Below, piece by piece: positions 8,219 to 16,576 of a stretch of DNA of 64,000 nucleotides. Source of the stretch: Aristaeella lactis (lineage in GTDB: Bacteria > Bacillota > Clostridia > Christensenellales > Aristaeellaceae). The notes beneath the pieces are model-generated. The model did not search any database, was not told the DNA's origin, and saw only the letters and a list, made by a program, of their open reading frames with translations. Location: NCBI RefSeq assembly GCF_018118585.1, contig NZ_CP069421.1, forward strand, positions 2,852,001 through 2,916,000, in the 5' to 3' direction. How positions within the stretch are numbered: position 1 is the first letter of the stretch; every line of letters begins with the position of its first letter. A program made the position numbers and the translations under genes.

Positions 8219-8743
8219 ATGCTTCAGCTGATCAAACGATGTCCTGAATACGCGGAGGGATACAAATCATACTGCCAGGAAGCCTATGATCACAACATTG
8301 TATTCTTCAGGCCTTCAAATCCGAAGTACCTGGTGGATGACTGGTTTGAGCGTACAAAAGAATGGTATGATCAAAAGGAAAAGGGGCTTGTGGAAGGCCA
8401 GCCCGTCAGTTTTCATTACTGGGCGGTGGATGACGGCAGATTTATCGGAGAGTTCCAGCTGAGGACAGAGTTTCCCCCGAAGGTGATGCAGGATATTGGA
8501 AGCGTCGGCTACGCGGTCAGGGTATCGGAATGGAACAAGGGATACGGAACGCAGATCCTGCGCCGGGGCCTGGAAATTGCAAAAGAGCATGGCATGGAAA
8601 AGGTGCTGCTGACGATCAACGAAAAGAATGCGGCGTCCATTCATGTCTGCGAAAAGCTGGGTGGAAAGCTTTGGGATACCATTGAGAGGGATAACGAAGC
8701 AGAAGGCCATCATCTTGTCAGGCGATACTGGATCATGCTGTAA
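8219..8743 (+). CDS. GNAT acetyltransferase, RimJ/RimL-like
   Basis: A 174-residue N-acetyltransferase that would transfer the acetyl group of acetyl-CoA to an unknown amine. The acetyl-CoA binding part is visible as VGYAVRVSEWNKGYGTQILRR (about 100-120, a Q/R-x-x-G-x-G/A-like turn). Next come the beta-4/alpha-4 segment MEKVLLTINEKNAASIHVCEKLGG and the C-terminal RRYWI. GAGGAGGGAATC precedes the ATG. It lies 22 bases after the serine hydrolase, so the two may be cotranscribed. Confidence 0.85.
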   Translation: MLQLIKRCPEYAEGYKSYCQEAYDHNIVFFRPSNPKYLVDDWFERTKEWYDQKEKGLVEGQPVSFHYWAVDDGRFIGEFQLRTEFPPKVMQDIGSVGYAVRVSEWNKGYGTQILRRGLEIAKEHGMEKVLLTINEKNAASIHVCEKLGGKLWDTIERDNEAEGHHLVRRYWIML

Positions 8744-8787
8744 GCAGTAATAAAGGACATGACGAACAGGGAACGGAGGAAAAGACA

Positions 8788-8850
8788 ATGATACATACCA
8801 GGTGGGGGATATCGTTAGCCGCAGATGTTTCTGCTCCGCGCAAGGTCTGA
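8788..8850 (+). CDS. Putative 20-residue leader peptide of the MFS pump gene
   Basis: A very short ORF (MIHTRWGISLAADVSAPRKV) has a strong ribosome binding site, ACGGAGGAAAAGACA. It ends 92 bases before the efflux gene and lies within a set of mutually exclusive RNA stems. This is the arrangement of translational attenuators before macrolide-type resistance genes, where a ribosome stalled on the leader frees the downstream ribosome binding site. The peptide has no homologue that I recognise. The function is inferred from the arrangement only. Confidence 0.45.
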   Translation: MIHTRWGISLAADVSAPRKV

Positions 8851-8941
8851 TAAAGGACGAAACCTGCACGGAGCGATCGGGACCTTTTCGTCCGGTCAGG
8901 CTTTGCGCCGCATGAAAACAAAAACATGTAAGGAGCAAAGC
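8833..8941 (+). promoter_or_regulatory. Candidate attenuator stems before the MFS gene
   Basis: GGACGAAA (8855-8862) can pair with TTTCGTCC (8886-8893). AAGGTC (8843-8848) can instead pair with GACCTT (8881-8886). GCTTTGC (8900-8906) pairs with GCAAAGC (8935-8941), which overlaps the AGGAG of the pump gene. GCTCC (8833-8837), inside the leader ORF, is also complementary to GGAGC at that ribosome binding site. Competing structures that hide or expose the site are therefore possible. Confidence 0.45.
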
Positions 8942-8942
8942 C

Positions 8943-10283
8943 ATGAATAAACATTCTTTTAAACAACTTCACAGTTTTCTTTTGCTATGGGGATCACAAA
9001 CCGTATCCCAGCTTGGGACGGCCATGACGGATTATGTGGTGATTATCTGGGTATACAGCCAGAGAGGAACCGCGTCCAGCGTGACCCTGCTGACAGTATG
9101 CACTTTCCTGCCGACAATCTTTTTCCGCTTCCTGGCCGGAAGTATGGTGGACCGGCAGGACAAAAAGCGGATCATGCTGATCGCGGACCTGGTGGCAGCC
9201 TGCGGAACGCTGGCTGTGTTTGTGTTGCATTCCGCGGAGGTTCTGCAGATCTGGCACCTGTATGTGATCAATTTCCTGCTCAGCCTCATGAACGCTTTCC
9301 AGGAACCGGCATCCTTTGTTGCTGTCAGCATGCTGGTGCCGAAGGAACAATATGCCCGGGTCGGTGGCCTGCAGGGATTCAGCGGAGCCGCTGTATCCAT
9401 CCTGGCCCCTGCGCTGGGCGCGCTGTTGCTGGCTTCCGGCGGGCTGGACCTGGTGCTGATGATCGACCTGGCGACATTTGCCGTCGCTTTCCTGGTGCTG
9501 CTGTTCCTGATCCGGATTCCGGAGCCGGAACGTCAGGCAACGGAAGAGGAACCTTTTTCAGAAACCTGCCTGGCAGGGATCCGCTACCTGAAGGACCATA
9601 AAGCCATCCTGCGGATCACCCTGTTCCTGGCGGTGATTAACTTCCTGGCGAAACTGGGTAACGACGGAATGCTTTCTCCGTTTATCCTTGGCCGGACAGG
9701 CAATAGCCAGGCCGTGCTGGGCCTGGTGGAAAGCTTTACGGCCATGGGAGTGCTGGCCGGAAGCCTGCTGGCAACGCTGTTAAAACCGGCAAAGAAACGG
9801 ACCCGGTTAATCTTTATTGCCACAGGCCTGGTTTTTTCCGGAAACATTATCCAGGGGCTGACTTCCCGCCCGTGGCTGTGGTGCGCGGCGGCGTTCGGCA
9901 GCTATCTGATGGCAGCCGTAATGAACGTGAACATGGATATCCTGATGCGGGAGAAGGTTCCGGTGGAGATGCAGGGACGGGTGTTCTCCGCGAAGAGCAC
10001 CCTGCAGAATTTCACCATTCCGCCTGCGCTCCTGCTGGGCGGCTTGCTGGCGGATACGGTGTTTGAACCGTTTATGGCGGCAGGTTCCCCGGCGCAGCAG
10101 GCGCTGTACGGGTTTTTCGGGACAGGAAAAGGAGCCGGCATCGGACTGATGTTCTTTATCATCGGGATTGCCGGGATGCTGGTCAGTTTCACCCGGCTGC
10201 GGAAACCGGTCTACAGGGAACTGGACCGGACAGAAACAGATGCATTACAGAAAAAAGGGAACGGAGGAAACGATCATGAATAA
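8943..10283 (+). CDS. MFS efflux transporter, MefA-like
   Basis: A 446-residue major facilitator of the MefA/antibiotic-efflux type, predicted to export a hydrophobic compound by proton antiport at the cytoplasmic membrane. About 12 hydrophobic segments are visible. The loop between helices 2 and 3 carries the MFS signature as GSMVDRQDKKRIMLIADL. Central NAFQEPASFVAVSMLVPKEQ and late EKVPVEMQGRVFSAKSTLQN resemble MefA-type pumps. TAAGGAGCAAAGCC precedes the ATG. Its last eight bases overlap the following S51 peptidase gene. The leader upstream suggests inducible expression by a ribosome-acting drug, which would fit the MefA resemblance but is not proven. Confidence 0.85.
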   Translation: MNKHSFKQLHSFLLLWGSQTVSQLGTAMTDYVVIIWVYSQRGTASSVTLLTVCTFLPTIFFRFLAGSMVDRQDKKRIMLIADLVAACGTLAVFVLHSAEVLQIWHLYVINFLLSLMNAFQEPASFVAVSMLVPKEQYARVGGLQGFSGAAVSILAPALGALLLASGGLDLVLMIDLATFAVAFLVLLFLIRIPEPERQATEEEPFSETCLAGIRYLKDHKAILRITLFLAVINFLAKLGNDGMLSPFILGRTGNSQAVLGLVESFTAMGVLAGSLLATLLKPAKKRTRLIFIATGLVFSGNIIQGLTSRPWLWCAAAFGSYLMAAVMNVNMDILMREKVPVEMQGRVFSAKSTLQNFTIPPALLLGGLLADTVFEPFMAAGSPAQQALYGFFGTGKGAGIGLMFFIIGIAGMLVSFTRLRKPVYRELDRTETDALQKKGNGGNDHE

Positions 10284-10941
10284 TCATAAAGCAATCGCAT
10301 TTTTCAGCGGATTTCCGGACCGCAGGTTTACGGATGAAATTGCCGAACGCCTGGAAAAAGAACTGCCCGTGCGCCGGTGTATTGTGTTTATTACCGCCTG
10401 CCCGGTGGACTATCAGCAGAATGACGAGGACTCTGCCGGGATGCATAGGATGTTTGAGGAATACGGCATCGGCTTTGAACGCTTCTGTGTAGTCGATGCC
10501 AGGATGGAACATGCCGACGCGCAGAAGCGGGCCCGGGAAGCCGACTGCTTTTTCCTGATGGGCGGTGGTGTCTGCGCCGAGCAGATGCAGCTGATGCGTG
10601 ACAAAGGCATCTATGATATTGTCCGGGACGGCCCGGCAATGGTCCTGGGCGTCAGCGCCGGATCCATGAACATGGGAAAAACCACGGTGGATATCTGGGA
10701 ATCCCTGGTTCCGTATGAAGGGCTTGGGTTTGCTGATATCACGATGATCGGCCACTTCAGCTATGACGATACAGAACGGCTGCGTCTTATGAAAGCGGTT
10801 TCCATGGAAAGGCCTGTCTGCGCCATGGAGGATGAGAGCGCCATCTTTATCACAGACGGAAGAGTTGATATTATCGGCATTATTCACCGGATTGATAAGG
10901 GTGAAGTCGGGCTATTCACGGCAGAAGAAGTCAAATTTTGA
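10276..10941 (+). CDS. Peptidase S51 family protein
   Basis: A 221-residue cytosolic protein of the S51 group (dipeptidase E and cyanophycinase relatives). The nucleophilic serine lies in the family elbow VLGVSAGSMNMG, and FFLMGGG upstream is the typical oxyanion-side loop. ACGGAGGAAACGATC supports this ATG rather than a longer in-frame start. It overlaps the MFS gene by eight bases and is therefore likely cotranslated with the pump. Dipeptidase E prefers N-terminal Asp; the specificity here is unknown. Confidence 0.82.
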   Translation: MNNHKAIAFFSGFPDRRFTDEIAERLEKELPVRRCIVFITACPVDYQQNDEDSAGMHRMFEEYGIGFERFCVVDARMEHADAQKRAREADCFFLMGGGVCAEQMQLMRDKGIYDIVRDGPAMVLGVSAGSMNMGKTTVDIWESLVPYEGLGFADITMIGHFSYDDTERLRLMKAVSMERPVCAMEDESAIFITDGRVDIIGIIHRIDKGEVGLFTAEEVKF

Positions 10942-10993
10942 ATGAAAAACTTTGAATTTAATGAACTAAAACCGGAATTTGATGGAGGAAACT

Positions 10994-11566
10994 ATGTTAC
11001 AGGATTATCTGATCAATAAACCAATTCTTGAAACTGACAGATTGATTATTCGTACGCTTAACGAAAGCGATGTGGCTGATTTAAAAGAGTGGCTGGGAAG
11101 AGATGAAATCTATACATATTGGGGAAGAAAAGCAAACAGGAACGAGAAAAATCCTGAACTTATGTTTGGCCCTGATCCCCGCCCCTGGGTAAAAAGGAAA
11201 CCTTCTCCTGATTTTGACTGGGGAATTGTATTGAAAGAATCCAATAAAGTGGTAGGCATGATTGCGATATTTGATATCCAGAATGCCAGAATGGGTGATA
11301 TAGGATACAGAGTTAATCCGGAGTACTGGAATATGGGAATTACTACAGAAGCTTTAAAGGAAGTGATACGGTTTATATTTGAAAACACGGAAATAGAGCG
11401 ATTGAACGGGCGTGTGGATGTAAGAAACATTGGCTCAAATAAGGTTATGGAAAAATGTGGTCTTATAAAAGAAGGAACCGTTCGCCAGGGGAAAATGGTT
11501 TCTGTTTATTGCGATTATAATATTTATGGTATGCTCAGAGATGATTATATGGGCTTGCTAAAGTAG
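10994..11566 (+). CDS. GNAT acetyltransferase, RimJ/RimL-like
   Basis: A 190-residue acetyltransferase of the ribosomal-protein-alanine acetyltransferase type. It begins MLQDYLINKPILETDRLIIRTL and has the acetyl-CoA region IGYRVNPEYWNMGITTEALK and the segment NGRVDVRNIGSNKVMEKCG. The start is fixed by GGAGGAAACT before this ATG. The gene is distinctly A+T richer than its neighbours and uses A- and T-ending codons, which suggests recent acquisition. The natural substrate is not predictable; some relatives acetylate small molecules rather than ribosomal proteins. Confidence 0.83.
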   Translation: MLQDYLINKPILETDRLIIRTLNESDVADLKEWLGRDEIYTYWGRKANRNEKNPELMFGPDPRPWVKRKPSPDFDWGIVLKESNKVVGMIAIFDIQNARMGDIGYRVNPEYWNMGITTEALKEVIRFIFENTEIERLNGRVDVRNIGSNKVMEKCGLIKEGTVRQGKMVSVYCDYNIYGMLRDDYMGLLK

Positions 11567-11747
11567 AAGACGTCCGGCTCTGAGACGTACCCTTCCCGGA
11601 AAACAACGCAACCTGAAGTTGCGCAATTTCCTGAAACAGCGCCTGTAGGTTGGTGTGAAAGCTGCCTGCCCTGTGTTAATCTATCCTTGCGACGCGGAGC
11701 AAAGAACTGTCAGTAAAACAAATACAGCGTAAAAGGAGAAAAAAAAC

Positions 11748-12416
11748 ATGAGCTTTGGCAAAAACCTTCAGTATTTAAGGCAGCTGAGCGCGAATATGAC
11801 ACAGGAAGCGCTGGCAGAGAAGCTTAACGTAAGCCGCCAGACCATCTCAAAGAGGGAAATGGACGCGGCGAATCCGGAAATGGACAAGGCGATTGAAATC
11901 TGCAAAATCTTTAACTGCTCCCTGGATAATCTCTTCAGGGATGAAATGGACAAGCGCAGCGATGCCTATTCAAATCTCCGTACTGAGGAAGTCGAAGGAT
12001 TCCGCTATGTGGAGTACACAGTGATCAGCCGTGAGCCGGAAGCGGACGCCATAGGCAGGATGTACAAATGCGCGGAAGAGAACGGGATCGCGGATCCGAA
12101 AGTCATCGGCTGGGATTTCCCGAAGGTATCGCAGGAGCAGGTGAATGTGTTCAACATGCACGGATATACCGCGGCACTGATCCTGCCGAAGGGTGTCACG
12201 CCTGAAGGGTATGAAATCAAAGAACAGCCTGCGCATAAATACGCCGCGATCCATATTGACAGGCCGTTTGACAATCCCTTTGTAACGATACCCGGAGCCT
12301 ATCATACCCTGCAGGATTATATGAGGACGAACGGACTGATCCATGTGGAAAATGAAGTGATCCCCGGCTTTGAAACAGACGTCGAGGGCATGGATGTCTA
12401 TATTGCCTGCCAGTAA
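11748..12416 (+). CDS. XRE-type HTH regulator with effector-binding domain
   Basis: A 222-residue transcriptional regulator. Residues 5-65 form a lambda-repressor-like helix-turn-helix (MTQEALAEKLNVSRQTISK), but the usual W-E after the recognition helix is replaced by R-E. Residues of about 80-222 look like a GyrI/AraC-type effector-binding domain (HKYAAIHIDRPFDNPFVTIPGAY is typical), which binds small hydrophobic ligands in regulators such as Rob and BmrR. Such a fusion would be a ligand-responsive regulator. AAAAGGAGAAAAAAAAC precedes the ATG. The target may be the GNAT gene that follows. Confidence 0.8.
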   Translation: MSFGKNLQYLRQLSANMTQEALAEKLNVSRQTISKREMDAANPEMDKAIEICKIFNCSLDNLFRDEMDKRSDAYSNLRTEEVEGFRYVEYTVISREPEADAIGRMYKCAEENGIADPKVIGWDFPKVSQEQVNVFNMHGYTAALILPKGVTPEGYEIKEQPAHKYAAIHIDRPFDNPFVTIPGAYHTLQDYMRTNGLIHVENEVIPGFETDVEGMDVYIACQ

Positions 12417-12436
12417 AGGGACAGGGGGACAGATCT

Positions 12437-12886
12437 GTGAATGTACAGTTCATGAAAGCCGGGACTTCAGACGCCCTGGTGTTGAACAGCATCTCCAAAC
12501 AGGCTTTCGACAGCGATGTGGAGGTGGGAGCTGCTTCCCCGGGCGGTCCGCCCGGATATCAGTCCGTCCCGTTCCATCTCAAAATGGCCAGGACGGACCA
12601 TCTGTTCAAACTGGCTGATGAGAACGGCGTGATCCTTGGCGGCGCGATTCTGTTCCGCCAGGGGGACACGCTGAACGTCGGAAGGATATTCATTGATCCA
12701 AAGCACTTCCGGAAAGGGTACGGTATCTTCATGATGCAGGAAATCGAGACCCTGTTTCCGGAGGTAAAGGTTTTTACGCTTGACACTCCCGGCTGGAATA
12801 CCCGGACAAACGCTTTCTACACCAAACTGGGGTATTCGGAAGTGAAGCGTGACAGTGACTTTATTTACTATTCGAAAAACCGCTGA
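12437..12886 (+). CDS. GNAT acetyltransferase
   Basis: A 149-residue acetyltransferase with the beta-4 strand and pyrophosphate loop visible as VGRIFIDPKHFRKGYGIFMMQ and the C-terminal TPGWNTRTNAFYTKLGYSEV. It starts with GTG, 20 bases after the regulator stop, behind AGGGGGAC. It is probably cotranscribed with the XRE/effector-binding regulator and ends before a strong terminator. The substrate is unknown. Confidence 0.8.
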   Translation: MNVQFMKAGTSDALVLNSISKQAFDSDVEVGAASPGGPPGYQSVPFHLKMARTDHLFKLADENGVILGGAILFRQGDTLNVGRIFIDPKHFRKGYGIFMMQEIETLFPEVKVFTLDTPGWNTRTNAFYTKLGYSEVKRDSDFIYYSKNR

Positions 12887-12915
12887 CGGAAAACAAGTAT
12901 ACCAAACGGATTCGT

Positions 12916-12955
12916 GCCCGCAGAGCTTTGACATTCGGCTCTGCGGGCTTTTTTT
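12916..12955 (+). terminator. Intrinsic terminator
   Basis: GCCCGCAGAGC and GCTCTGCGGGC form a perfect 11-bp stem followed by seven T residues, closing the regulator-GNAT pair. Confidence 0.88.
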
Positions 12956-13070
12956 GTTTCCGGCGGTATGGTATCATCTGTGATGAAGAAACCGGACAAA
13001 ACAAAGCAATCCTGAACAGGATTAATCTCATAAACGGCCTTATGATCAATTGCGAAAGGAGGGAGACCGG

Positions 13071-13910
13071 ATGAACTGGGTCAAAACAATCAACGATGCC
13101 ATCGAGTACATGGAAGGTCACCTGACGGATGAGATCACGCTGGCGGATATCGCGAAGCACGTTAACCTTTCCGCGTTTCATTTCCAGAGGGCGTTTTCCC
13201 TGCTGACGGACATGACCCCGGCGGAATACCTGCGGAAACGGCGCCTTTCTCAGGCCGGTGCGGATCTGGCGGGCGGAGAGGAAAAAGTCATCGACGTGGC
13301 CATGAAGTACTGCTATGATTCGCCGGAAAGCTTTACCAAAGCGTTTACACGGTTCCATGGCATTTCACCGATGCAGGTGAAAAAGGGAAGCCCCATTCAG
13401 TTCATGAACCGGTTTACCGTCCACATGACAATTGAAGGAGGCAGTATCATGGAGTACACAATTGAAAAATGGGAAGCGATGGATCTTCTCATGCATGCTA
13501 AAACTTTCCATGCCGAGACAAGCGAAGAAGAGATCCCGAAGTTCTGGGATGAGTATTATGCCCATGAAGAATACCGGAAAATCCCGGGCTATCTCGGACT
13601 CTGCGCGCAGCAGAAGACGGACAGCGATGAGTTCCGGTACGGCATCGGCTGCAAAGCTTCCGATGTGGAAGGCATCCCGGAAGGGTTCGAGATCATCCAT
13701 ATTCCGGAATATACATGGGCGGTTTTCAAATGCGTCGGACCGACACCCAAGGCAATCCAGGCCATGTGGGAAAAGATCTACAAGGAATGGCTGCCGGTTT
13801 CCGATTATGAACTGATCCCCGATTATGACATTGAGAACTACCTGCCCGGAGATCCGTCTTCCCGGGATTATGTCAGCGAGATCTGCATTCCTGTCAGGAA
13901 AAGCAAGTGA
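13071..13910 (+). CDS. AraC-family regulator with effector-binding domain
   Basis: A 279-residue regulator. Residues 1-105 carry the two AraC helix-turn-helix motifs (LADIAKHVNLSAFHFQRAF and VIDVAMKYCYDSPESFTKAF, ending HGISPMQVKKG). Residues of about 125-279 form a GyrI-like effector-binding domain with the typical late segment ISEYTWAVFKCVGP-like IPEYTWAVFKCVGP. This is the Rob/TetD layout of multidrug-responsive activators. AAAGGAGGGAGACCGG before this ATG rules out an upstream in-frame start. The following cysteine-rich gene starts 17 bases later and is a likely operon partner. Confidence 0.87.
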   Translation: MNWVKTINDAIEYMEGHLTDEITLADIAKHVNLSAFHFQRAFSLLTDMTPAEYLRKRRLSQAGADLAGGEEKVIDVAMKYCYDSPESFTKAFTRFHGISPMQVKKGSPIQFMNRFTVHMTIEGGSIMEYTIEKWEAMDLLMHAKTFHAETSEEEIPKFWDEYYAHEEYRKIPGYLGLCAQQKTDSDEFRYGIGCKASDVEGIPEGFEIIHIPEYTWAVFKCVGPTPKAIQAMWEKIYKEWLPVSDYELIPDYDIENYLPGDPSSRDYVSEICIPVRKSK

Positions 13911-13927
13911 TGGGGAGGGAATGAACA

Positions 13928-14479
13928 ATGCCGAAGAATGATAATCCCCAGGTGCGCCGGTTTCTTGCCAGTATGGAAGAGCACGGTGAGCGGGAAGCCG
14001 GTATCCGGTTTTCCGAAGAGAATCCGCTGTCAAAATCCGCCAACGCGGACAAAAAGGTGAAATGGGCCAAAGAGCTTTGCGCTTTCCTGAACGATCACTA
14101 CGATGATGAGACGATCAAAGCGATCAGGATGGACTGCGCGTGCGGACCGAAATACGGATACGGCGGCAGCAAGCTCAAAGCGGTGTATGACAGGAACCGG
14201 GATCCGAAAACTTTTGTGGATCAGGCAAACGCGCTGGACCTTGGCTTTTCGCTGGAATATGACGGAACAGCCTATTACCTGATCTATCCGCAGTGCTACT
14301 GTTCATGCGTGAGCCGGACTGATGAAAAGCTGCCCAAGGCCTGGTGCTACTGCACGCTCGGGTATTCCAGGAGAATGTTTGGATATGTATTCGGAAAAGA
14401 AGTCGGGACGGAGCTGATCAGCAGCGTCAAACAGGGAGACGCTGTATGCAGGATCAAAATCACAGTTCAGGACGCATGA
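13928..14479 (+). CDS. Cysteine-rich protein of unknown function (DUF6144-like)
   Basis: A 183-residue soluble protein. Three Cys clusters stand out: DCACGPKYGYGG, YPQCYCSCVSR and AWCYCTLGYSRRMFGYVFG. Their spacing suggests binding of a metal or cluster. The C-terminal part (LGYSRRMFGYVFGKEVGTEL) resembles the end of small-molecule-binding V4R-like domains. I believe it belongs to the group called DUF6144, but cannot confirm this here. It follows the AraC/effector-binding regulator by 17 bases and ends before a terminator, so the two form a unit. The function is not known. Confidence 0.65.
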   Translation: MPKNDNPQVRRFLASMEEHGEREAGIRFSEENPLSKSANADKKVKWAKELCAFLNDHYDDETIKAIRMDCACGPKYGYGGSKLKAVYDRNRDPKTFVDQANALDLGFSLEYDGTAYYLIYPQCYCSCVSRTDEKLPKAWCYCTLGYSRRMFGYVFGKEVGTELISSVKQGDAVCRIKITVQDA

Positions 14480-14511
14480 CCGGTATTTGCAACTGGATTG
14501 CTTCGATTACT

Positions 14512-14545
14512 GAAAACGGACACCCTTCACGGGTGTCCGTTCTTG
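14512..14545 (+). terminator. Terminator; second copy of the tRNA-unit hairpin
   Basis: ACGGACACCC and GGGTGTCCGT pair around TTCAC, followed by TCTTGTG. The hairpin and its flanks (GAAAACGGACACCCTT at the left, TTGTGTTC at the right) match the terminator after tRNA-Pro at 6045-6085. Confidence 0.65.
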
Positions 14546-14567
14546 TGTTCCGAATGCATTGACATAA

Positions 14568-14714
14568 CTGTATCCCGATAATAGAATCGAAAACAGCGAT
14601 GCCAAGGGGTTTTATACATTTGCCGATCCAGGACAGCAGGAAGAGATTTACTCAGAACAAATCTATCGGTACTGCTTCGAAAGAAAACACAGTCCATTTT
14701 CGTTTGGTGTATAG
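14568..14714 (+). pseudogene. Remnant C-terminus of an unidentified protein
   Basis: A 48-codon open stretch without any start codon reads like real protein (AKGFYTFADPGQQEEIYS, then a tail ending HSPFSFGV) and stops at 14712-14714. It begins right after the repeated hairpin, which suggests that the hairpin-bearing sequence or a deletion replaced the 5' part of the gene. The family is not recognised. Confidence 0.35.
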
Positions 14715-14755
14715 AAGGATACAGGCGATTAAACTGAAAACAGGAGGAACTGCAG

Positions 14756-16504
14756 ATGCGGCGCAGACTGATAGCTTTTCTGATGATGCTGGTCATGATT
14801 ATTCCGGCCTGCGCGATTGTTTCGGGGGAGGAGACAGAATACACGGTCACGCTTCCGAAGACAGCAACGGATATGTATGACTATCAGGGAAATGTTAATA
14901 TTGCGGAAGCGACAGACATTTTTGTCGAGGAAGGCAATGAAACGTTTCGGTCAATAGACGGCGTGCTGTTTACCAGGGACGGTAAGACTATGTTGATGTA
15001 CCCCAAGGGACGAACGGAGGACCGATATGTCGTTCCGGAGGGAACCGAACGGATTGAGAGCAGTTTTGAATTCTTTGAAGAATCCTATGAAGATGATGAG
15101 GGCAACCAATACTATTATGAAGAGGGGTGCAGGATCAAAACGCTGGTGCTGCCCGCGTCATTCCGGTCATTTGAGCTCGAAGATAATTGCCTTTATTTTT
15201 CAAAAATAGAAAGGTTTGAGGTTGATCCGGGGAACCCTTTTTTCTGCGCGATTGACGGCGTTTTGTTTTCAAAGGACCGGAAGGTGCTGGCTGCGTATCC
15301 ACAGGGCAGGCCGGATAAAAGCTATACTGTTCCGGATGGCGTGCTTGAAATTGGTCCGTATGCGTTTTATACAAACCGGAATCTGACCAGTGTGTTTATT
15401 CCTGACAGTGTGCAGGTGATAGAGGATCATGCCTTTCAGGAATGTCGTTTACTTGAAACTGTCCGGCTGCCCGATCATATGGACAGGATCGGCTTTGGGG
15501 CTTTTTGCGCATGTCATGAGCTTTCCGGAATAAAGATTCCGGAGGGATTGACAGAAATGGAGGGTGAAATGCTGTGGGGAACCGCACAGCAGGGGGCGCT
15601 TCATATTCCGGAGGGGATCACTCAGATTGGCCAGGATGCGCTTCGCTTCCAGTATACTGTGACAGATATTTATTGGCCTGACAGCCTGGAATGCCTTGTA
15701 GATGATATAGATGATGGAGCCGTTAAGAAAGGATCAGATGCTCATTTATACATGGTCTTTGGATGGAATGATGTGCGCCTTGTGGACTTTGCCGTGGTGA
15801 TGCATGCGCATGAAGGGACACCGGCGGCAGAATGGGTAAAGCCTTATCCGCACGTGATCGCGCCCAGGGGAGTGGATACAATGGATGCGGATGGCTATGC
15901 GGAATTGTGTACCCGGCTGATGCGGGAGGCGGGCTATCCCGATGCTGTCATCTGTTATAATCCGGAGATGGAATTGATGGCTGTAAAACCGCTGGTTGCC
16001 TATAACCTGCATAAAGCCGTTGCGGTGTTTAAGGATCAGGGAAAACTCCTGTTATGCGGCTTTGATGATTCGGACGGAGAATGGGGACTCCGATGGGTGA
16101 ATGAGAACTTCCTTGATGACGGCAATTTGCCGGTTGGGATGTCATTCTACGGAGAGGAAATGCTGGAAATCATCCTGCCGGATGCAGGCAAGCCCCGGGA
16201 GGAGAACGCCTTTGCCTATTATTTTGATGCCCGGACGCTTATGCTGGGATCAGTCCATTATTATACGGATTATATGTTCTATGAATATAAAGAACTGTGG
16301 AAATGCGGTGTGCAGGATAATACGATCATATATGTTTCTCCGGATACATGGGCACTGAATGTAGAAGACGGAGAGGTTTGGTGGAGTCTTGCGGAAGACG
16401 GAGCAGTATTCGCGTCACGTTCCCTGGAACCGGGTATTGATAATCTGATGACCGCATCGAGGATGCCTTATCCGCCGGAAGAACCCGAAACAGAGGATCA
16501 GTAA
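14756..16504 (+). CDS. Secreted leucine-rich-repeat protein, BspA-like
   Basis: A 582-residue exported protein. Residues 1-24 form a signal peptide (RRRLIAFLMMLVMIIPACA). A Cys close to the cleavage point may be a lipid anchor, though IPAC is a weak lipobox. From about 50 to 320 it carries LRR_5/BspA-type repeats of roughly 23 residues, such as VPDGVLEIGPYAFYTNRNL and IPDSVQVIEDHAFQECRLL. The repeats are interrupted by FRSIDGVLFTRDGKTMLMYP-type beta units that occur twice. The C-terminal 260 residues have no recognised domain. BspA-like proteins in gut bacteria mediate binding to surfaces or host proteins. CAGGAGGAACTGCAG precedes the ATG. Confidence 0.8.
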   Translation: MRRRLIAFLMMLVMIIPACAIVSGEETEYTVTLPKTATDMYDYQGNVNIAEATDIFVEEGNETFRSIDGVLFTRDGKTMLMYPKGRTEDRYVVPEGTERIESSFEFFEESYEDDEGNQYYYEEGCRIKTLVLPASFRSFELEDNCLYFSKIERFEVDPGNPFFCAIDGVLFSKDRKVLAAYPQGRPDKSYTVPDGVLEIGPYAFYTNRNLTSVFIPDSVQVIEDHAFQECRLLETVRLPDHMDRIGFGAFCACHELSGIKIPEGLTEMEGEMLWGTAQQGALHIPEGITQIGQDALRFQYTVTDIYWPDSLECLVDDIDDGAVKKGSDAHLYMVFGWNDVRLVDFAVVMHAHEGTPAAEWVKPYPHVIAPRGVDTMDADGYAELCTRLMREAGYPDAVICYNPEMELMAVKPLVAYNLHKAVAVFKDQGKLLLCGFDDSDGEWGLRWVNENFLDDGNLPVGMSFYGEEMLEIILPDAGKPREENAFAYYFDARTLMLGSVHYYTDYMFYEYKELWKCGVQDNTIIYVSPDTWALNVEDGEVWWSLAEDGAVFASRSLEPGIDNLMTASRMPYPPEEPETEDQ

Positions 16505-16576
16505 ATAATCTGCAGCCGAACGAACTGCTTCCTGCGGTTACAAAACAGAAATACATCAAACAGATCGGAGAATGCT

